The notes: generated from the letters alone by a model not told the origin. A stretch of DNA of 64,000 nt from Aspidapion aeneum (GCA_963576565.1 OY755044.1:40507235-40571234); one strand, 5' to 3'. Shown: positions 10,712 through 24,344, numbered from the stretch's first letter. A program made the numbers and translations.

Positions 10712-11808
10712 CAGGGTGTTCGGCATATGAACCGTCAAAATTTTTTGGGATATTGTTGGGGTCATTTGCTACCTTTTCAACCTTGAAACTTGGGTCCTCA
10801 GAGTCACGGCTAAAGAGATATGAATTTAAAAAAAAAAATTCTTAAATTATCCTAAATCCCACCTTTAAACCCTCGTAAGCTTTTTATTAATGTCTGGAAA
10901 AGCACCATTTTTAAAAAAATAATTCTGTAATCTTATGCTTCTTCAACTAATTAATAGATTTGTCAAAATTGATGTACCAAAGGGACATACAAGGTTTTTT
11001 ATTTTCATGGTTTTTCAAAATTAAAAATCAAAAAAAGTATCGACAATTGAGAACTTCATTTTCTTTTAAAAACTTCTTCAGTTGATTACCTTTCTAACAG
11101 TATGCTAAACATTGATAAAAAAATCATTTCTGCTTTAAAATACGGATATTCCGTCAAAAGGGCGTGACTCGTTCGGAATTGGTAAGAAAAACAATTTGAT
11201 GTTTATGATCGTTTACCTACTTAAACAAAACTTAAACTTTTAACAATAATTTATTGTGTTATTTATTTATAAATTTTGTTAGAAACGGTCATAAACATCA
11301 AATTGTTTTTCTTATCAAGTCCGAACGATTATTGCCCGTCTCAAAAAATATCCGTATTTTAAAGCAGAATTGTTTTTTTAATCAATGTGAAGCATACCGT
11401 TAGAAAGGTAATCAACTAGAGAAGTTTTTAAAAGAAAATGAAGTTCTCAAGTGTCGATACTTTTTTAAATTTTTAATTTTGAAATTGATTCTCTTTCACA
11501 AAATCACTAATGTTCTTCAATAAAAAACCTCGTATGTCCCTTTGGTACATAAATTTTAACAAATCTATTCATTAGTTGAAGTAGCTAAAGATTACAGAAT
11601 TATAAAAAAAAATGGTGCTTTTCCAGACATTAATAAAAAGCTTACGAGGGTATAAAGGTGGTATTTTGGCTAATTTGACTAAAAAAATTAAAAAATTCAT
11701 ATCTCTTTAGCCGTGACTCTAAGGACCCAAGTTTCAAGGTTGAAAAGGTAGCAAATAACCCCAACAATATCCCAAAAAATTTTGACGGTTCATGTGCCGA
11801 ACACCCTG
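10712..11808. mobile_element. 1.1-kb palindromic TIR element, CAGGGTGTTCGGC ends, TA TSD
   Basis: Ends are CAGGGTGTTCGGCATATGAA and, on the other strand, CAGGGTGTTCGGCACATGAA, flanked by TA on each side (10710-10711, 11809-11810). The inverted arms extend hundreds of bases inward: ctcgtaagctttttattaat and acggctaaagagatatgaat recur in reverse complement near 11630 and 11700. An inner pair (atcaaattgtttttcttacc-type) lies near 11190 and 11300. Nearly the whole element could form one hairpin. No transposase frame. TA duplication suggests a Tc1/mariner-type source (inference). It belongs to the group of CAGGGTGT-ended elements at 24998, 26039, 27956 and 57243. Confidence 0.8.
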
Positions 11809-11984
11809 TATATTATACTGCTGCACAATATTTATGTAAAAAAATCTCTACATTTGTATTTTAGCTTTCAGCTCTTTTAGCACTGAAGAATGTCACCTTA
11901 CCAATTTTCTTTGTCTCCATTATGTCTTTAATTACTAACTTGCAACTGACAAAAGTTAAAATTAAAAGTTCTCTATTTTTAACA

Positions 11985-12920
11985 TTAAGGGCAGATGCAT
12001 AAATAACAACTGCAGTAAGTAAATCTAGCTAGTAAATGTAACAGCAACATCAAAAGATTTTTTAAAATTTTCGTTTCTTCTTTACGTCTTTTAAGATCAC
12101 TTTCAAACCAGTTAAGAAATGTGTAAAAAGAACTTCTCTGACGGAAAATTAAATTATACCAATGGTTTGATGCTTGGGAACTTAATAAAACTATGTTGTT
12201 TTCACTTTTTCCAACGTTAATCACAAGAATCATCCTTGATAAGAAACAAGTTGCTTACAAGCTGCAGGCCCATTGGTCCGTGCCATTCCACGACTGGTTT
12301 CGGGCTTATTGGGTCCTCCACAGGTATAACCAGGTGATAGTACATATACAGAAACAACTACTCTAAGAGAAAATACCCCTACTGGCATTAAATTATATCA
12401 ATGTTTTGATGCAAAATTATGCTTGTTTTGGAACACGTCCAGCCAAGCCGCAGGCAGAGTGGTCCACGCCAATCTACGACCGGCTTCCGCCCTTATTGCG
12501 CCCTTAGGTGGAGGCAGGTGGTAGCTCTATGTAAGACATTGTGTAAAATCAACAAAACAACTACTCCGTGGAAAAATACCTCTACCGGCAGTTGCTTTCC
12601 TTGGGAACTTAATAAAACCATATGGTTTTCAATTTCTCCAACATTGATTACAAGCATATAAGGACAACTAGTTTCGGTTCTTTTTAGCTTCGTGCAATAA
12701 AAATTAATGACAAATGTCAAAAAATGGAAGATGCTGGTGTATCCCGCCAAAACAGCTCTTGCAGCAGAAGAAGAATAGTTGGAAGATCCACCAAAAGATT
12801 GTATGTTGCTAACACACCTGTCGTCCTTAAAAGGAAAGTGAATTTCGACTTCCAGAAAATAATAGTAACTGCCCCATATTGCTTGTCTTAGTAGTAGTGT
12901 GTTCTGTGGTAGTAGCATTG
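11985..12920. repeat. Diverged duplicated block, no recognised gene
   Basis: Two related copies occur. aacttaataaaactatgttg...ccaacgttaatcacaag near 12178-12225 matches aacttaataaaaccatatgg...ccaacattgattacaag near 12605-12655. ctgcaggcccattggtccgt at 12263 matches ccgcaggcagagtggtccac at 12449, an offset of about 186. Open frames on the minus strand (11985-12233, 12493-12918) translate to related peptides (INVGKSENNIVLLSSQ and INVGEIENHMVLLSSQ). No known domain is recognised, and conservation at protein level is not shown beyond the duplication itself. Confidence 0.4.
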
Positions 12921-14480
12921 CAAAAGATGTGAAGAGGTACTATTATTGAATTGAAATTTTGATAGCCACTCATAAAACAATTCGGGGTGCTGCGTCAAAT
13001 TTTTGCCCAAAATTCGTTAAAAAACATGCCTCGATCAATTTTTTTAGTGGCGCAAAACCAAGAGCGCATAGTTTTGTATTATATGTTTACTATTTTTAGG
13101 GTTACCCTAGTTCTTTAAATAAACTAACTCAGACCTACCCAAATTACATCATGAACTGACTCAAAATTTATCAAAAATTCTGCTAAATCAATTTAACTTA
13201 CCTTTAGTTTAGAGAGAGTCTTTAGGTATAGGTAATTACAAAAAAGTTACAAAAATAAACATTATTTTATACATTTATTTTATAAATTTATATAAATTTA
13301 CGACAACGCGATTGTTGTCCTGCACTTCCACGTTTGTTTTTCAATTATTAAATCAGGTAGTGAACGACCTAATTCTCTAATTATTAGTGTTTCCTCTAGC
13401 GTAAGAACACTAAAAGAGTTTTTTAAGACGCTAATTTTATTCATTTTCACTTAAAAAATAGAACAAAATTCAGAGATAACCGTATTCTTTTCTATTGCGT
13501 AATTTAGAGGGCGTAAATGAAAGCAAACATGCTCCACGAACAAGAACAAGACGACTGACTGCGCACTAACTACCTGGCACAAATTTAAGTTTAATCTTTT
13601 CATTGCAGAATGTAAAAATTGTCAAACTCTGTCGCTCATATAGGCCACTGGTAAAAATCTCTCTGTTCGACGGCACCAGTAGACAAGCGGCACACACTCC
13701 ACCTCCGAACCGAACTCCACCTCCCCACTTTCAACGACAGGCAGCGGGCTACCCAGGCGTCGGGCATAATCGATTCGGAGTGTGATCCACTTCATTGCAC
13801 AGGGTTTGCCATATTTTATATAAGTTAAAAAGAAATGTACAGAATAACAAACATATTAAGTTGTTTTAAAAGTAAAAAAACATGTTTTTAAAGAGAAATA
13901 AGGTAGTGTCATGGCTCCGTAGCACTATCCCACGAGTCGCCACTGGTAAACGTTCACCCCCAGCATTGGCATCGGCAAGAGGAGGGAAAGGTTCCCCCAA
14001 TGTAGGCGGACAATTGCAAAATTTAGTGTTAGTTGGGAAAATTGATCGAAATAAATCAAAAAATTTTTAACCACCAGCGCCAAACGGCGCTACAATACTC
14101 GCCAGACCAGTTCTTGTATCAAGACTTACCCTGGCATGCATGTGGCGCAGGGTTTTGTCAGGCGCCAGGGGATCTTTATTATTTCTCCCCCTTCTCACTA
14201 TCCTTGTTGGTCCTATATTTTACCTAGTGTAAAACGGCGATGGAAACAAATCTGATTACTGCTGAATTTTAATAAGAATAGATCAACAGTGTTAGTTTAG
14301 AATTCGCATCACAAGCAGGATGGGGGTGGGGGTATTTTGCATGAAATGCTAATCGTTCAGTTTCCTGTTTTTTGTCTGTCTGATTTGAAAAGTCCCAAAT
14401 TGCGCATTTTCGAAATAGTTTCGATTAATTATTAACAAAAATAGGTCAACCCGTTAGATATGTCACTATGTGGGGCAATT
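12921..14480. other. Unassigned intergenic DNA
   Basis: No domain-bearing frame. The 13600-13800 part is less AT-rich and has short open frames on the plus strand without motifs. A G-run (gggggtgggggt) lies near 14323-14335. No TIR pair or splice-bounded exon could be supported. Confidence 0.3.
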
Positions 14481-14499
14481 CTTCAAGGTTTAACGAAAA

Positions 14500-15790
14500 A
14501 CCGGTCAATTTTTTTTTCATTATAACTTTTGAACTATACCACCAATTTTAATGAGACAAACTGCAATTGGCAGAGAACTAATTAGAGTTTTGACCAAATA
14601 TATTTCTTTGTCCGCCATCTCAAATCCAAGATGGCGATCAAAATCAGTAAAAAAGCTGCATTCTTGCCATGCACAACAAGGTATGTCAGCAAAATCGGTT
14701 GGTGATTAAAAAAAATATTTTTGTTTTAATCATTGTTTTGACTATTATACGATTGCCTTGCAAATCATGTCTGCATTAATTTCCTTAGAAATTCATTACT
14801 ACTGAACCGATTTTAATGAAATGTAAAACATCCTGGTGAGAATTGATTACCTTTTAAAGATCATGATCAAAATTTATCGCCGTCTTAAAATTTAAGATGG
14901 CGGACAGAATTTATTCTTATATTCTGAAAAATGTTTTAGTTTTTATTTTAATTTATAGAAAAGCACTACTTTTCTCCCGCATAACTAGGTACCAATTAGT
15001 AAAATCGGTGTGGTGTTTCTCAAAAAATGTATTTTTGTTTTAGCCATTGTTTTACAGATTATACGATTGTATTGCCAATCCTCATTATTAACTAACCGAT
15101 AAAAAATCGTGGTGAGAATTGATTGTTTTTTAAAGATTATAATCGAAATTGCCGTTATCTTAAAGCTTAATAAATATGTCCGCTCCCGCTTAACAAGTAA
15201 CAAAGTAATAAAAAATTAAAGATCAATCAGTTTGCACCATGATGCTTTTTATTTCACTAAAATCGGTTCAGTAATAATAAAATAAAACTAAATGCAGACA
15301 GGATTGGCAATGCAATCGTATAATTTGTAAAACAATGGTTAAAACAAAATCAAATTTTGTGAGAACCACTTCACCGATTTTATATATAGTGTTTTTCTAT
15401 AAATTAAAAAAAACTAAAACATTTTCGGAAAATAAGAATAAACACGCCATTTTGAAGAATCAGGTATGATTCTATCCGACATATTAAATTCTAACATGGT
15501 ATAGTAATAACGAATTTATAAGAAAATTAATGCAGACAGAATTGGCCCTCGTGGGAGGGAAAAGTAGTACTTTTCTATAAATTAAAAAAAAACTAAACAT
15601 TTTCGGAAAATACTAATAAACACGCCATTTTGAAGAATCAATTATAATTCTGTCCACTATCTCAAATTTTAAGTGACGATAAACTTTGATCATGATCTTT
15701 AAAAAAAATCAATTCTAACCAGGATATTTTTCATTAAAATCGGTTTAGCAGTAATGAATTTATAAGGAAATAAATGCAGACATGATTGGC
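14500..15790. repeat. Decayed palindromic repeat related to the 55507-56552 element
   Basis: ttttttcattataacttttgaac at 14513-14535, gccatctcaaatccaagatggcg (near 14615) and aagctgcattcttgccatgcaca (near 14655) also occur in the element at 55507-56552. Internal motifs repeat in both orientations (aaaatcggttcagtaataat; aaaatgttttagtttttatt and its reverse; cgccattttgaagaatca near 15445 and 15625). This suggests nested or tandemly rearranged copies. Clear outer termini and a TSD were not identified. Confidence 0.6.
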
Positions 15791-16061
15791 AAATGACTCT
15801 GGTACACTGCTAAATTGAATAAAGAAGTTTGGCTATAATAGCAAAGTTTAAAAAAATATTTCCAAATTATTAAAAACCTTTCATTTTGAATTTTGTATTG
15901 GAGAACTTGGCTTTACTTTTATCTCAATTCTTTTTACGGAATATAATTTTCGCGTACTTGGGTTTTTGTTACATGAAATGTTTTGGTTATGATATTTATT
16001 TATCATTCACAATCAAATAATAAAGAATTTCAGCGATTTCTAGGTCTGCTTAGCTCCTATT

Positions 16062-16331
16062 TTAGGGATACAAGTGTCACTTTTTATCCCTGAGATGAAA
16101 AATAACAAATAAGGTATAAAAAGTAAAAATCAGGATGAAAATTGACGTATTAGAGATAAATAGTAAAAATCAAAGAAAAAAGCGTCAAACAAAGCCTAAA
16201 AACACCAAAAAACTCAAAAAATAAATTAAAAATTGCAAAAAATATATAGCGAAAACCTCGTCATAAAAGTGTATTTTTATCCCTCGATGAAAACAAACCT
16301 CGAAACAAAAAGTGACACTTTTATCCCTTAG
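16062..16331. mobile_element. MITE with TTAGGGATA...GTGTCACTTTTT termini
   Basis: The left end TTAGGGATACAAGTGTCAC pairs with the right end, read on the minus strand as CTAAGGGATAAAAGTGTCAC. The interior is A-rich (aaaaacaccaaaaaactcaaaa) without coding potential. A related, more diverged copy is at 30528-30740; both are followed by tataata(c/t)actat, so that motif may belong to the element. TSD not certain. Confidence 0.65.
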
Positions 16332-16344
16332 TATATAATACACT

Positions 16345-18700
16345 ATTACGACCCTTCCTAATTCAAGTTATATTTGATTTACTTTCATTCCCACGACACT
16401 CTTATTTATAAAATTCGTGAAAGGGTTTCCACTCTTCCACCCGATTTAGGACGCATCGATGAATTAAAGATCAAAAAGATGTCCCTAAAAGAAATCGACG
16501 TGTTTCGGGGATATAACGAAAAATTTCAAATTTAGATTCAAGACAGTATTTAAGATGGAGTATTTTAAAGTGTTAATGGCCATATTATAGGCTGTGTCAA
16601 ATTCGGTGACTTACTTTTTTTACCGAAGCCCTCAAGTATTTCCGGGGGCCTTGAAAAAAATTAAGTGTTCATTTTAAAGAGGATGGATTATTTTATTTTA
16701 AAATACCAATTATAGAGACTTAAGAACTAACAGTAATAGATAAAATTTTGTTTAAAAAACCAAACTAAACCTAACCTCCTAAAATGCAGACTTTTAAACA
16801 CTCAAGATGCTTTTAATAATGGGGTACAAGGAATATTTTTTTTGTTTCCTCTAGAATAACCCGTTTGGGACACCTTGTAAAAAACTTCGCAAAATCGATG
16901 CTTTTTCCATCGACATTAAAGTAACAGCTACAGAAGAAAGCTGGTAGAAATGTGGTGATCCTAACAAAAATGTGGTACATTTGGTATTCCGAAAAAGCAG
17001 AGGTTCTGTATAAAGCAGTCTCTAAACTACTTTATAGGTTTGATTTTTGATAGTCGGTTCTGATAGTCTTTTCTACCACAATAGGACGTTGTTAACGGTT
17101 TTACTTTATTTTAAGTCGTTAACTCGTAGTCCTCCTGATTTTTATATGATACTAATTACCTCTATAAAGTTAAGCTTAATTGAAGTCGCAGACGTATGTG
17201 CCCCACAACTACGTTACAACTTTAAAATTTACGACAAGAGTTTGGGTCATCATAGTAGTTTAAAAAAAAACCTTTTTCGACATCTTTAAAGCCGTAGCTA
17301 CTTTCAAGTTGCTCTGTCCACTATCAGAAAATAGTGTTTATAGTTAGCCGTTTTTTTTTGTAGGACAGAAAAAAATCAGCTACTAGCCATCGGTTAAATT
17401 TGACAGGCGCGCCCTTTTTTTGCAATAAACATTATAAACATAACATTGTATTATAGCCAAACAAAACTAAAAAACTTAGCGACCTTGTTTACTTCACTGG
17501 TGAACACAGTGTAATAATAATTCTGCCAAAAAGAAACGATAATGTTATTTGTAAATACTCCGCTCCTTTTACGCCCTTACGAGAAAAGAGGCCCTCTACA
17601 ACGTAGTACCTACTTGGCTGCGACACAGTAGTGTGGTCGTTATTACAGTGACTTTAAATGCATAGCTAAGTAGTAATAACCAGAAATTGTTTCCCCACTT
17701 AGGGAATTACTACGTCGCTGCATGGTATACTCAGAAGCGGGAGTGCGTAGCGGTTCCTTTTAAGAAATTTTTACTGGTTGGGCTTTCGTCGAAACAACTT
17801 TAAATGTTAGTTGAGTTTTAACAAAAGGCAAAAACAAAATAACAACAGTTTTTATAACATTTTTAATATTTTTTAACGATAACGACTAAACTACAAACTA
17901 TGATATAGCTATACTGACTATTAAAATAAAAATTTACAGTAAGTAAAATAAAAAGCATAAATCTAAATATTACTGAAAAAATATAGCAACGCTGAATGAG
18001 ACTATAATAGCAACTTTGAATGAGACTTAAAATATTTAGATATGTATATCAAAAGTGTTTTTTTTTCTGAGCTGAAGCTGATACACAGAAAAAAATGTAT
18101 TCAACAATGTATTCATTTAACCTGGTATTAGTGATTATTGTGAAGATTCAGTGTTTTTCATTTCATTTCTAGTTATTTTATAGTAGAAGTAGAAGATCTA
18201 TTGTTTTAAAGATATTTTCATTAGGAAGATAACTTTTAATGTGTTTATTATTCTAACATTACTGTGAATAGATGATTTATAAATGAAAAAAATTAAGTTG
18301 CGATGAATTTTTTTATTCTATCAGATATTTTTGTGAAATTTATGAAATGAGTTAAAAAGCATATAAAATAAATGATATTCAAACTACGTATAAACAAGTA
18401 CAGCTAGCAGTGCCCTCTACTGTTTAAAACTTAAAAAAACTGACATTGCAATAGGATTTTTTTAATGAAAGCTGAAGATGTTTTTTTGACTTAGATCCTT
18501 AGAATAGAGTAAGCAAGATAAACTTTATAAAAAAACATAAAATTACAAATATTGCATTTTGGTAAATCACTTGATCAATTTAGTAACACTAAGTGCCGGT
18601 TTATCAATACATGGTAACCCCCTGGTTAAACATTAGCTAGTTATTAAAAGTTTAGTTTTTTTGGAAATGATTTACGACATTAAGTTTATTTGCAAAAAGT
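16345..18700. other. AT-rich intergenic DNA downstream of the host gene
   Basis: No gene recognised. cagcaacgctgaatgagactataatagcaactttgaatgagac near 17985-18028 is a short imperfect direct repeat. tttgggacaccttgt at 16866-16880 resembles a solo CAGGGTGTCCCA-type MITE end. The rest shows no sustained frame. Confidence 0.3.
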
Positions 18701-18712
18701 TTATAGGGTAAA

Positions 18713-18720
18713 ATTTATTT
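18713..18720 (-). promoter_or_regulatory. Candidate polyadenylation signal of the LDLRAP1-like gene
   Basis: The minus strand contains AATAAATA here, about 350 bases past the stop codon of the last exon at 19071. It would give a short 3' UTR. Other AATAAA-like words occur in this AT-rich DNA, so the choice is tentative. Confidence 0.3.
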
Positions 18721-19070
18721 ATTTTAAATAATACCCTTCTATCTCAATTTTAATTTACGTTGGGTATAGATGGATTCTTTTGAAATTTGAGTAAGCGTTA
18801 ACCAAGCACTTGATAAACCAGCCCTAACAGCACTAAGTAAATAGCTGTAAAAAAGAACAACAAACTTTATTTTTCGCACAGAATAGCTTTTTCTTTCTAC
18901 TTTATAGAAAATCTTGGCTACCCAAAGTCGGTCTAAATAAGATATAATTTGTATTTTCAAAAGATTCTCAATTTTTCCTAATCTACAAACATTTACTCAG
19001 TGCTTTATATACTCTTCATCTATACTTTTTGAAAAAAATATTTTTATCAAAAATATTACTCAAAAGTTAC

Positions 19071-19151
19071 TCAGGCAAACACTAGATTGTTCCTCTGAGG
19101 AGGAGGCATCACTTTGGCAGCGTTGGGAATGAAGTCGTCTTCAAAACAAAC
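19071..19151 (-). CDS. LDLRAP1-like terminal exon
   Basis: The acceptor taattttag lies above 19151, and the exon reads VCFEDDFIPNAAKVMPPPQR then NNLVFA and a TGA at 19071-19073. It joins in phase 0 to the acidic-tail exon across a 7.3-kb intron. An additional exon between 19151 and 26476 cannot be excluded, though the phases match without one. Confidence 0.75.
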   Translation of the reverse strand, partial: VCFEDDFIPNAAKVMPPPQRNNLVFA

Positions 19152-22100
19152 CTAAAATTAAAAGAAAAATGGTCAAGTCCGTACCGAGACAATCTACGCC
19201 TCTGAAATTAGTCTCGGGATTACGCGGTGAGAAGGCGTCTAAAAACTTTAGCAACAACACCCTCTTTATGCTGTTGTTGCGTACTAGCCAGAGACAAAAA
19301 AGAGACCATAGCTTAATTAATTAAGCCACGCAGACCGAACCGCAGCTTTTTTTTTTGTGAAAGAGACTGCCGAAAAGATAGGGCCGCGCAGCCAACAAGT
19401 TCCAGTAGCGCACAGCGCTGCAATCGCGGACTATGTTTCTATTTGTATTTAAAACTAATTTTATTCTGTTCGATTGGGGTCGTTCATAAATTACGTAAAA
19501 CTTTGAGAAAATTGTCTATCACATAACGCTTAGTATTTTCCTAATGCCATTTGTTGTTAGAAATGGTTTACTATGTTGAATTGAATTGAATAAATCTTTA
19601 TTAGCAAATCATGCTATTTCAAATTACAAACATAAATATAAAAAATACATTTAAATGTTAATACATACACCAGTATTTCTATAACAAGACAAATCCAAAC
19701 TTATAATACTAAGAACTATTAACTTCTTATTATTACATAATGGATAATATATCTCTGGAGAACAGCATCGCTGTGGAATAAGCTTCCTGCGACACTTTTC
19801 CCTGCAGGTTACAATCTGAACCTTTTCAAAACCAACATACACCAACATTTCCGCGCACTTGTCGCTTCTCGAGCGTGATAGGGATCTCCTTGCGAGTGCG
19901 CACCGTAAAAAAAAATTAATGAAATAAAGCCAGGTTAAATAACAGCAATTTTTATTTAACTGAATTAGGATATAAGTCATTGTTTTATAAAGGAATCAGA
20001 TTGTATAACAAATTACCATTAGACATTAAAAATTGCAAATCAAATAATATGTTTAAGAGAAAACTTAAGAAGTAATTGTTGCCTAGTCAGCCTGATTGTT
20101 TATGTAAACCACCCTTGGTACTACATTATATTATATTATATTTTATTATTTTAGTCTCCATATTATTTTTTTGGTGTGTTTTAGTATAGTGACCTTTTCT
20201 CATAAAGAAAGATGGCATCAATGTTTTTTTTACAGTACAGTATAAGTACTTGATAAAGCTGTGTGTTACTAGATTATTCTTTTAGTAGGTAGGTGATCCG
20301 TGGTATAGGTATAGTTAGTTCTGTTGGGAATGATACAGGAATGTGCTTGTAATGGTTTGTCGGTATTATTAGAGAATTATTGATCTTTCAACACATGGTC
20401 TTTGTTTACTATATGAACCGGAATAAATAGTGCCTTCTTTTATTAATTGAAAATAAACGACGATAGTTTTAAATTCGACTTTGGTATGAATTTTGAACGA
20501 TTAACTGTCAGTTTTCAATGTAAATATTTATATTTCTCTAATAATACCGAAAAATCATTACAAGCATTCCTGTATCATTTCCAACAGAACTAACTATACC
20601 TACCTACTAAAAGAATAATCTAGTAACACACAGCTTTCTCAAGTACTTACACTGTACTGTAAAATGTTTTTAATCCTATCCTTAAAAAAACATTGCTTTA
20701 TGAGAAAAAGTTACTATACTAAAATACACCAAAAAAATAATATAGACTAAAATAAAAAATATTATATAATATAATATAATATGATACCAAGGGTTTACTT
20801 AAACAATCAGGCTGACCAGTGGCGTATATATGCCCCCCCCCCCCCCCGAAGCTAAGATTTTTTTAGATATTTTCCACATATTTCATAAATACAAATATAA
20901 AATAGTATAAAATAGGTCTTTATAAGGTCTGGGGCCCCCCCCCGAAACTTTTTTCTATATACGCCACTGAGGCTGACTAGGCAACAAGTACTTTTTTTTT
21001 TCTCTTAAACATATTATTTGATTTGCAATTTTTAATGTCTAATGGTAATTTGTTATACAATCTGATTCCTTTATAAAACAATGACTTATATCCTAATTCA
21101 GTATTTATACTGTTTAAATAAAAATTGCTGTTATTCGTTGTTGCATAGGTATGAACATCTGTAACATTCATCAATCAATGTTAATAGAAGTTGCAACCAA
21201 AAAAATAAATAAATAATACAGGTATTCTACCCATATTACAAATTGCAAGTCATTTTTAAAAGCAAGTTACAAGTATATTGTAAACGCAGTCGAGTCAAAC
21301 CTAACCTCAAATTCTTGGTTTGTTTTTCTGGAATTTTCGGATTCAAAAATATTGCTACGAAATAACTTTTTCGCTACAAAGGAGATCTGTTTTGTGTTAA
21401 AGCGCGTATTATCAGACAAAACTGGTCTTGTTTTGTGACTAAGACAAGGTAAGAAAGATAATTTATGTTATTGAAGTTAGAGTCGATTTATATACTTGTT
21501 ATACAGATTGACACTAAACATATACATTGGTTTTAGATAAAATGTGTCAACTTAGTATTGGTGCATTGTGTGTTCGGGAGGGGTGATCATCTGTCCACAG
21601 CAGGTATACAAATTTTTTTAACAAGACTGTGTAGGACTCCACAGGACACTAAAATATACTACAGGACCAAGAATTTATTTGAGTCCTGTAGGATGGTATA
21701 CAAATTTTGTTCAGCTGTTCACCCCTCAGTTATGGCAGGGGTGGATCTAGGAACTTTATTTAGGGGGGGTAGATATCATAATAAAAATTGCATAAAACAG
21801 TTTTGCATTGTGACCAGGATGTGTATTCTGTATGTAAAAACTTAATATAGTTTGAGATTTGGGGGGGGGGGAATTTCCCCTCCCGTAGATCCGCACCTTC
21901 TTATGGGTCATTGTCCATATAATTTTATTATTATTGATGTATTGCCTTTTCGGCATTTTCCATTTTTAGTTTTAGTAGATATTTTAGTCAGTAGTGCACC
22001 CAAGAATAGGTCTTTGGGGGACCCGAGACACAGTTATGCCATATCTTCACCTATTTAATTATTTTATTCATGAAATATATGGAAAATGTCTAAAAATCCT

Positions 22101-24307
22101 TAGGCTTCTGTCTTTTAGTTTAGTGTTTGAACATAATTCTAGCTAGTGATTTTACTTTTTAGGTACACAGACATTATGGATTTGTATGGATCATTACAAT
22201 CACATTGAGTACACACTGCTTGGTTGCAAATGTTTTTTCATTTAGGTAAGTAATAGAGAAATAATGGTTAATAAGTTCTGTCTCTTTCCACACCCATACT
22301 AGGGCCTATTCTTAAAATACATAATGCCATTTAACATAATTATTATATGTTCAAAATTAATGCTCAAAGGGGTAGCAGTGTTTGGCCTTGTATTACACAT
22401 AACTTTTTTTAAATGTATTTTGTTTCACAAATATAAAATACAGAGGGTGGAGGTGGGTCAATTACATAATTTAAGAATAGGCCCAAAGTGTACTTAGGGC
22501 AGAGCTTCAAGAGCTAAGCTCCCCCTTAAAAATTTGGTTAGCCCCTGAAATTATATTACATATAAACACATATTTCAGACAAAGTCGACACGAAGGCTTA
22601 TTGGGGTAGGGGAGGCAACAGCCACCTTTCCTCAGAAACTTTTTGATCTTCTGCAATTTTTTGTAACTCTAACTGTTTTCAAGAAAAGACAAAAAAAGGA
22701 AAATTTGTACTCTGCATTATTTTAATTTTATGCGAGTTTTATGTAATTTCTAAATAGCAATTGAAGATACAAGTTATTTTATTTTGTTTTTTTTCTCTGA
22801 AAAATGGTTAGAGATAAAAATATTGCAGATCAAAAAATTTCTGAATAAAACAAGGAATTCATTTTACATTTTTAAATCTGCCAATAACTTACTGCAAAAA
22901 AGTTCTGGAGAAAAAAGGGGGCATGACCGCGGAAAAAATATCACCCTGTAGTTTTTCCTAATATTTGACATGCTTAATGATGTATGCCTTGTAACAAAAC
23001 AACAACAACATGTTCCAGATTTGAGCTAAATATCTTAGAAACTGCACGAGTTATAAATAAAAAGCAAACAAAAAACTAATATTTTAATAACCCATATCTC
23101 AAAAACTAAGCATGGTTATACAAAGTTTTTTTTCTTAAAATCACTCAAGATAATCCTCTGAAGTTTGGCGACATACTTTATTAACACCTGTATAAAATAC
23201 CTACTATTATGAGTCCCCTGGCAGCTTTTTTTTTTGCTTTTTAGTTATCCAACGCAACAATCAACAATGGGATAACATCATTATAGAGAATGGATATTGT
23301 GAAGAATATATGAAAATTACATTACAACATTTGAGCAATTCCACATAAACCTAGAAGTTAGAAAATTGAAGACTGTAAAAGTGTGTTCTTATTTTTTTTA
23401 AATATTGGTTTTATTAAGGATTATTAGGTGGTAAACTATTTTTAAGTTTTCTAAAAACCCACAGTTTTTTGTAATATAAATACCTAGTTTATACATTTAG
23501 GAAAAAACATTATATTTGTTAAATATTTTTAGATTTTTCTAAAACAGTACTCATTTTTAAAAAAATAAATATTACATTTTTTTAAAAACATTGTTTTTTA
23601 TTTAAGTATTACATTTTCGAGGTCATGCAAATTTTTATGTATGCGGAAAAAGTTTGGATATCTTACAGGTTTACATGACTAAAATTAATATATTTTTGAT
23701 ATCCAAATTCTTTTCGCATACATGAAATTAGCCTGACCTCAAAAATAGCACCTTTACTAAGAAAAAAATCATTTAAAAAGCCCGCCGAGCCCGCCCGCGC
23801 ATTCTTAATTCTTCCAGTAGCCAAGGGTGGCGCTAGCGTAAACTTGTTGCCGCTTTTGAACCATAGAATTAAGCACTCTTTTATTATTTTCTCTATGGTA
23901 CTAGCTGGATATACGACAGAATGGCAGTGGCGTAGCGTGGGGGGGCGCGGGGGGTTTGTCGCCTCCCCCCCGCCACGAGGGTACAGGCGCCCCCTGGGTG
24001 CCCGAAGCGCCCTAAGTCTTATTAAGTAGCAGGGCCGGCAATGAGAGGGCGGCAAAGCTGTCTCTAGGAGGATAGTAAAGACATGATGACCTTGTTTTTT
24101 TTTTGGTCGCAAGATTTTTGATGGGCGCCCTTTTTAGCTATTTTTTAAATAACGACTGGTATGTCTCGAAAATATTAATTTATAAGAATATACTAAAAAA
24201 AGAGTAGAAAAATTGCCTTAGTTTTCAAAAAATTCAAAAGATATTAGTTGTTTATATCATATCTAACTTTTGTTTACAAAAATTAGCTGTGATGTAAAGA
24301 ATTCGAC

Positions 24308-24344
<37 letters not shown>

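Noticed and set aside
12493..12918. 141-codon minus-strand frame as a gene
   Set aside because: It lies in a diverged duplicated block, shows no known domain, no splice sites and no supporting context.
18739..18960. 73-codon minus-strand frame as a separate gene
   Set aside because: It falls in the probable 3' UTR of the LDLRAP1-like gene and lacks motifs.
23663..24112. 149-codon minus-strand frame
   Set aside because: It runs through a MITE hairpin and G/C homopolymer runs, giving low-complexity Pro/Arg peptides.
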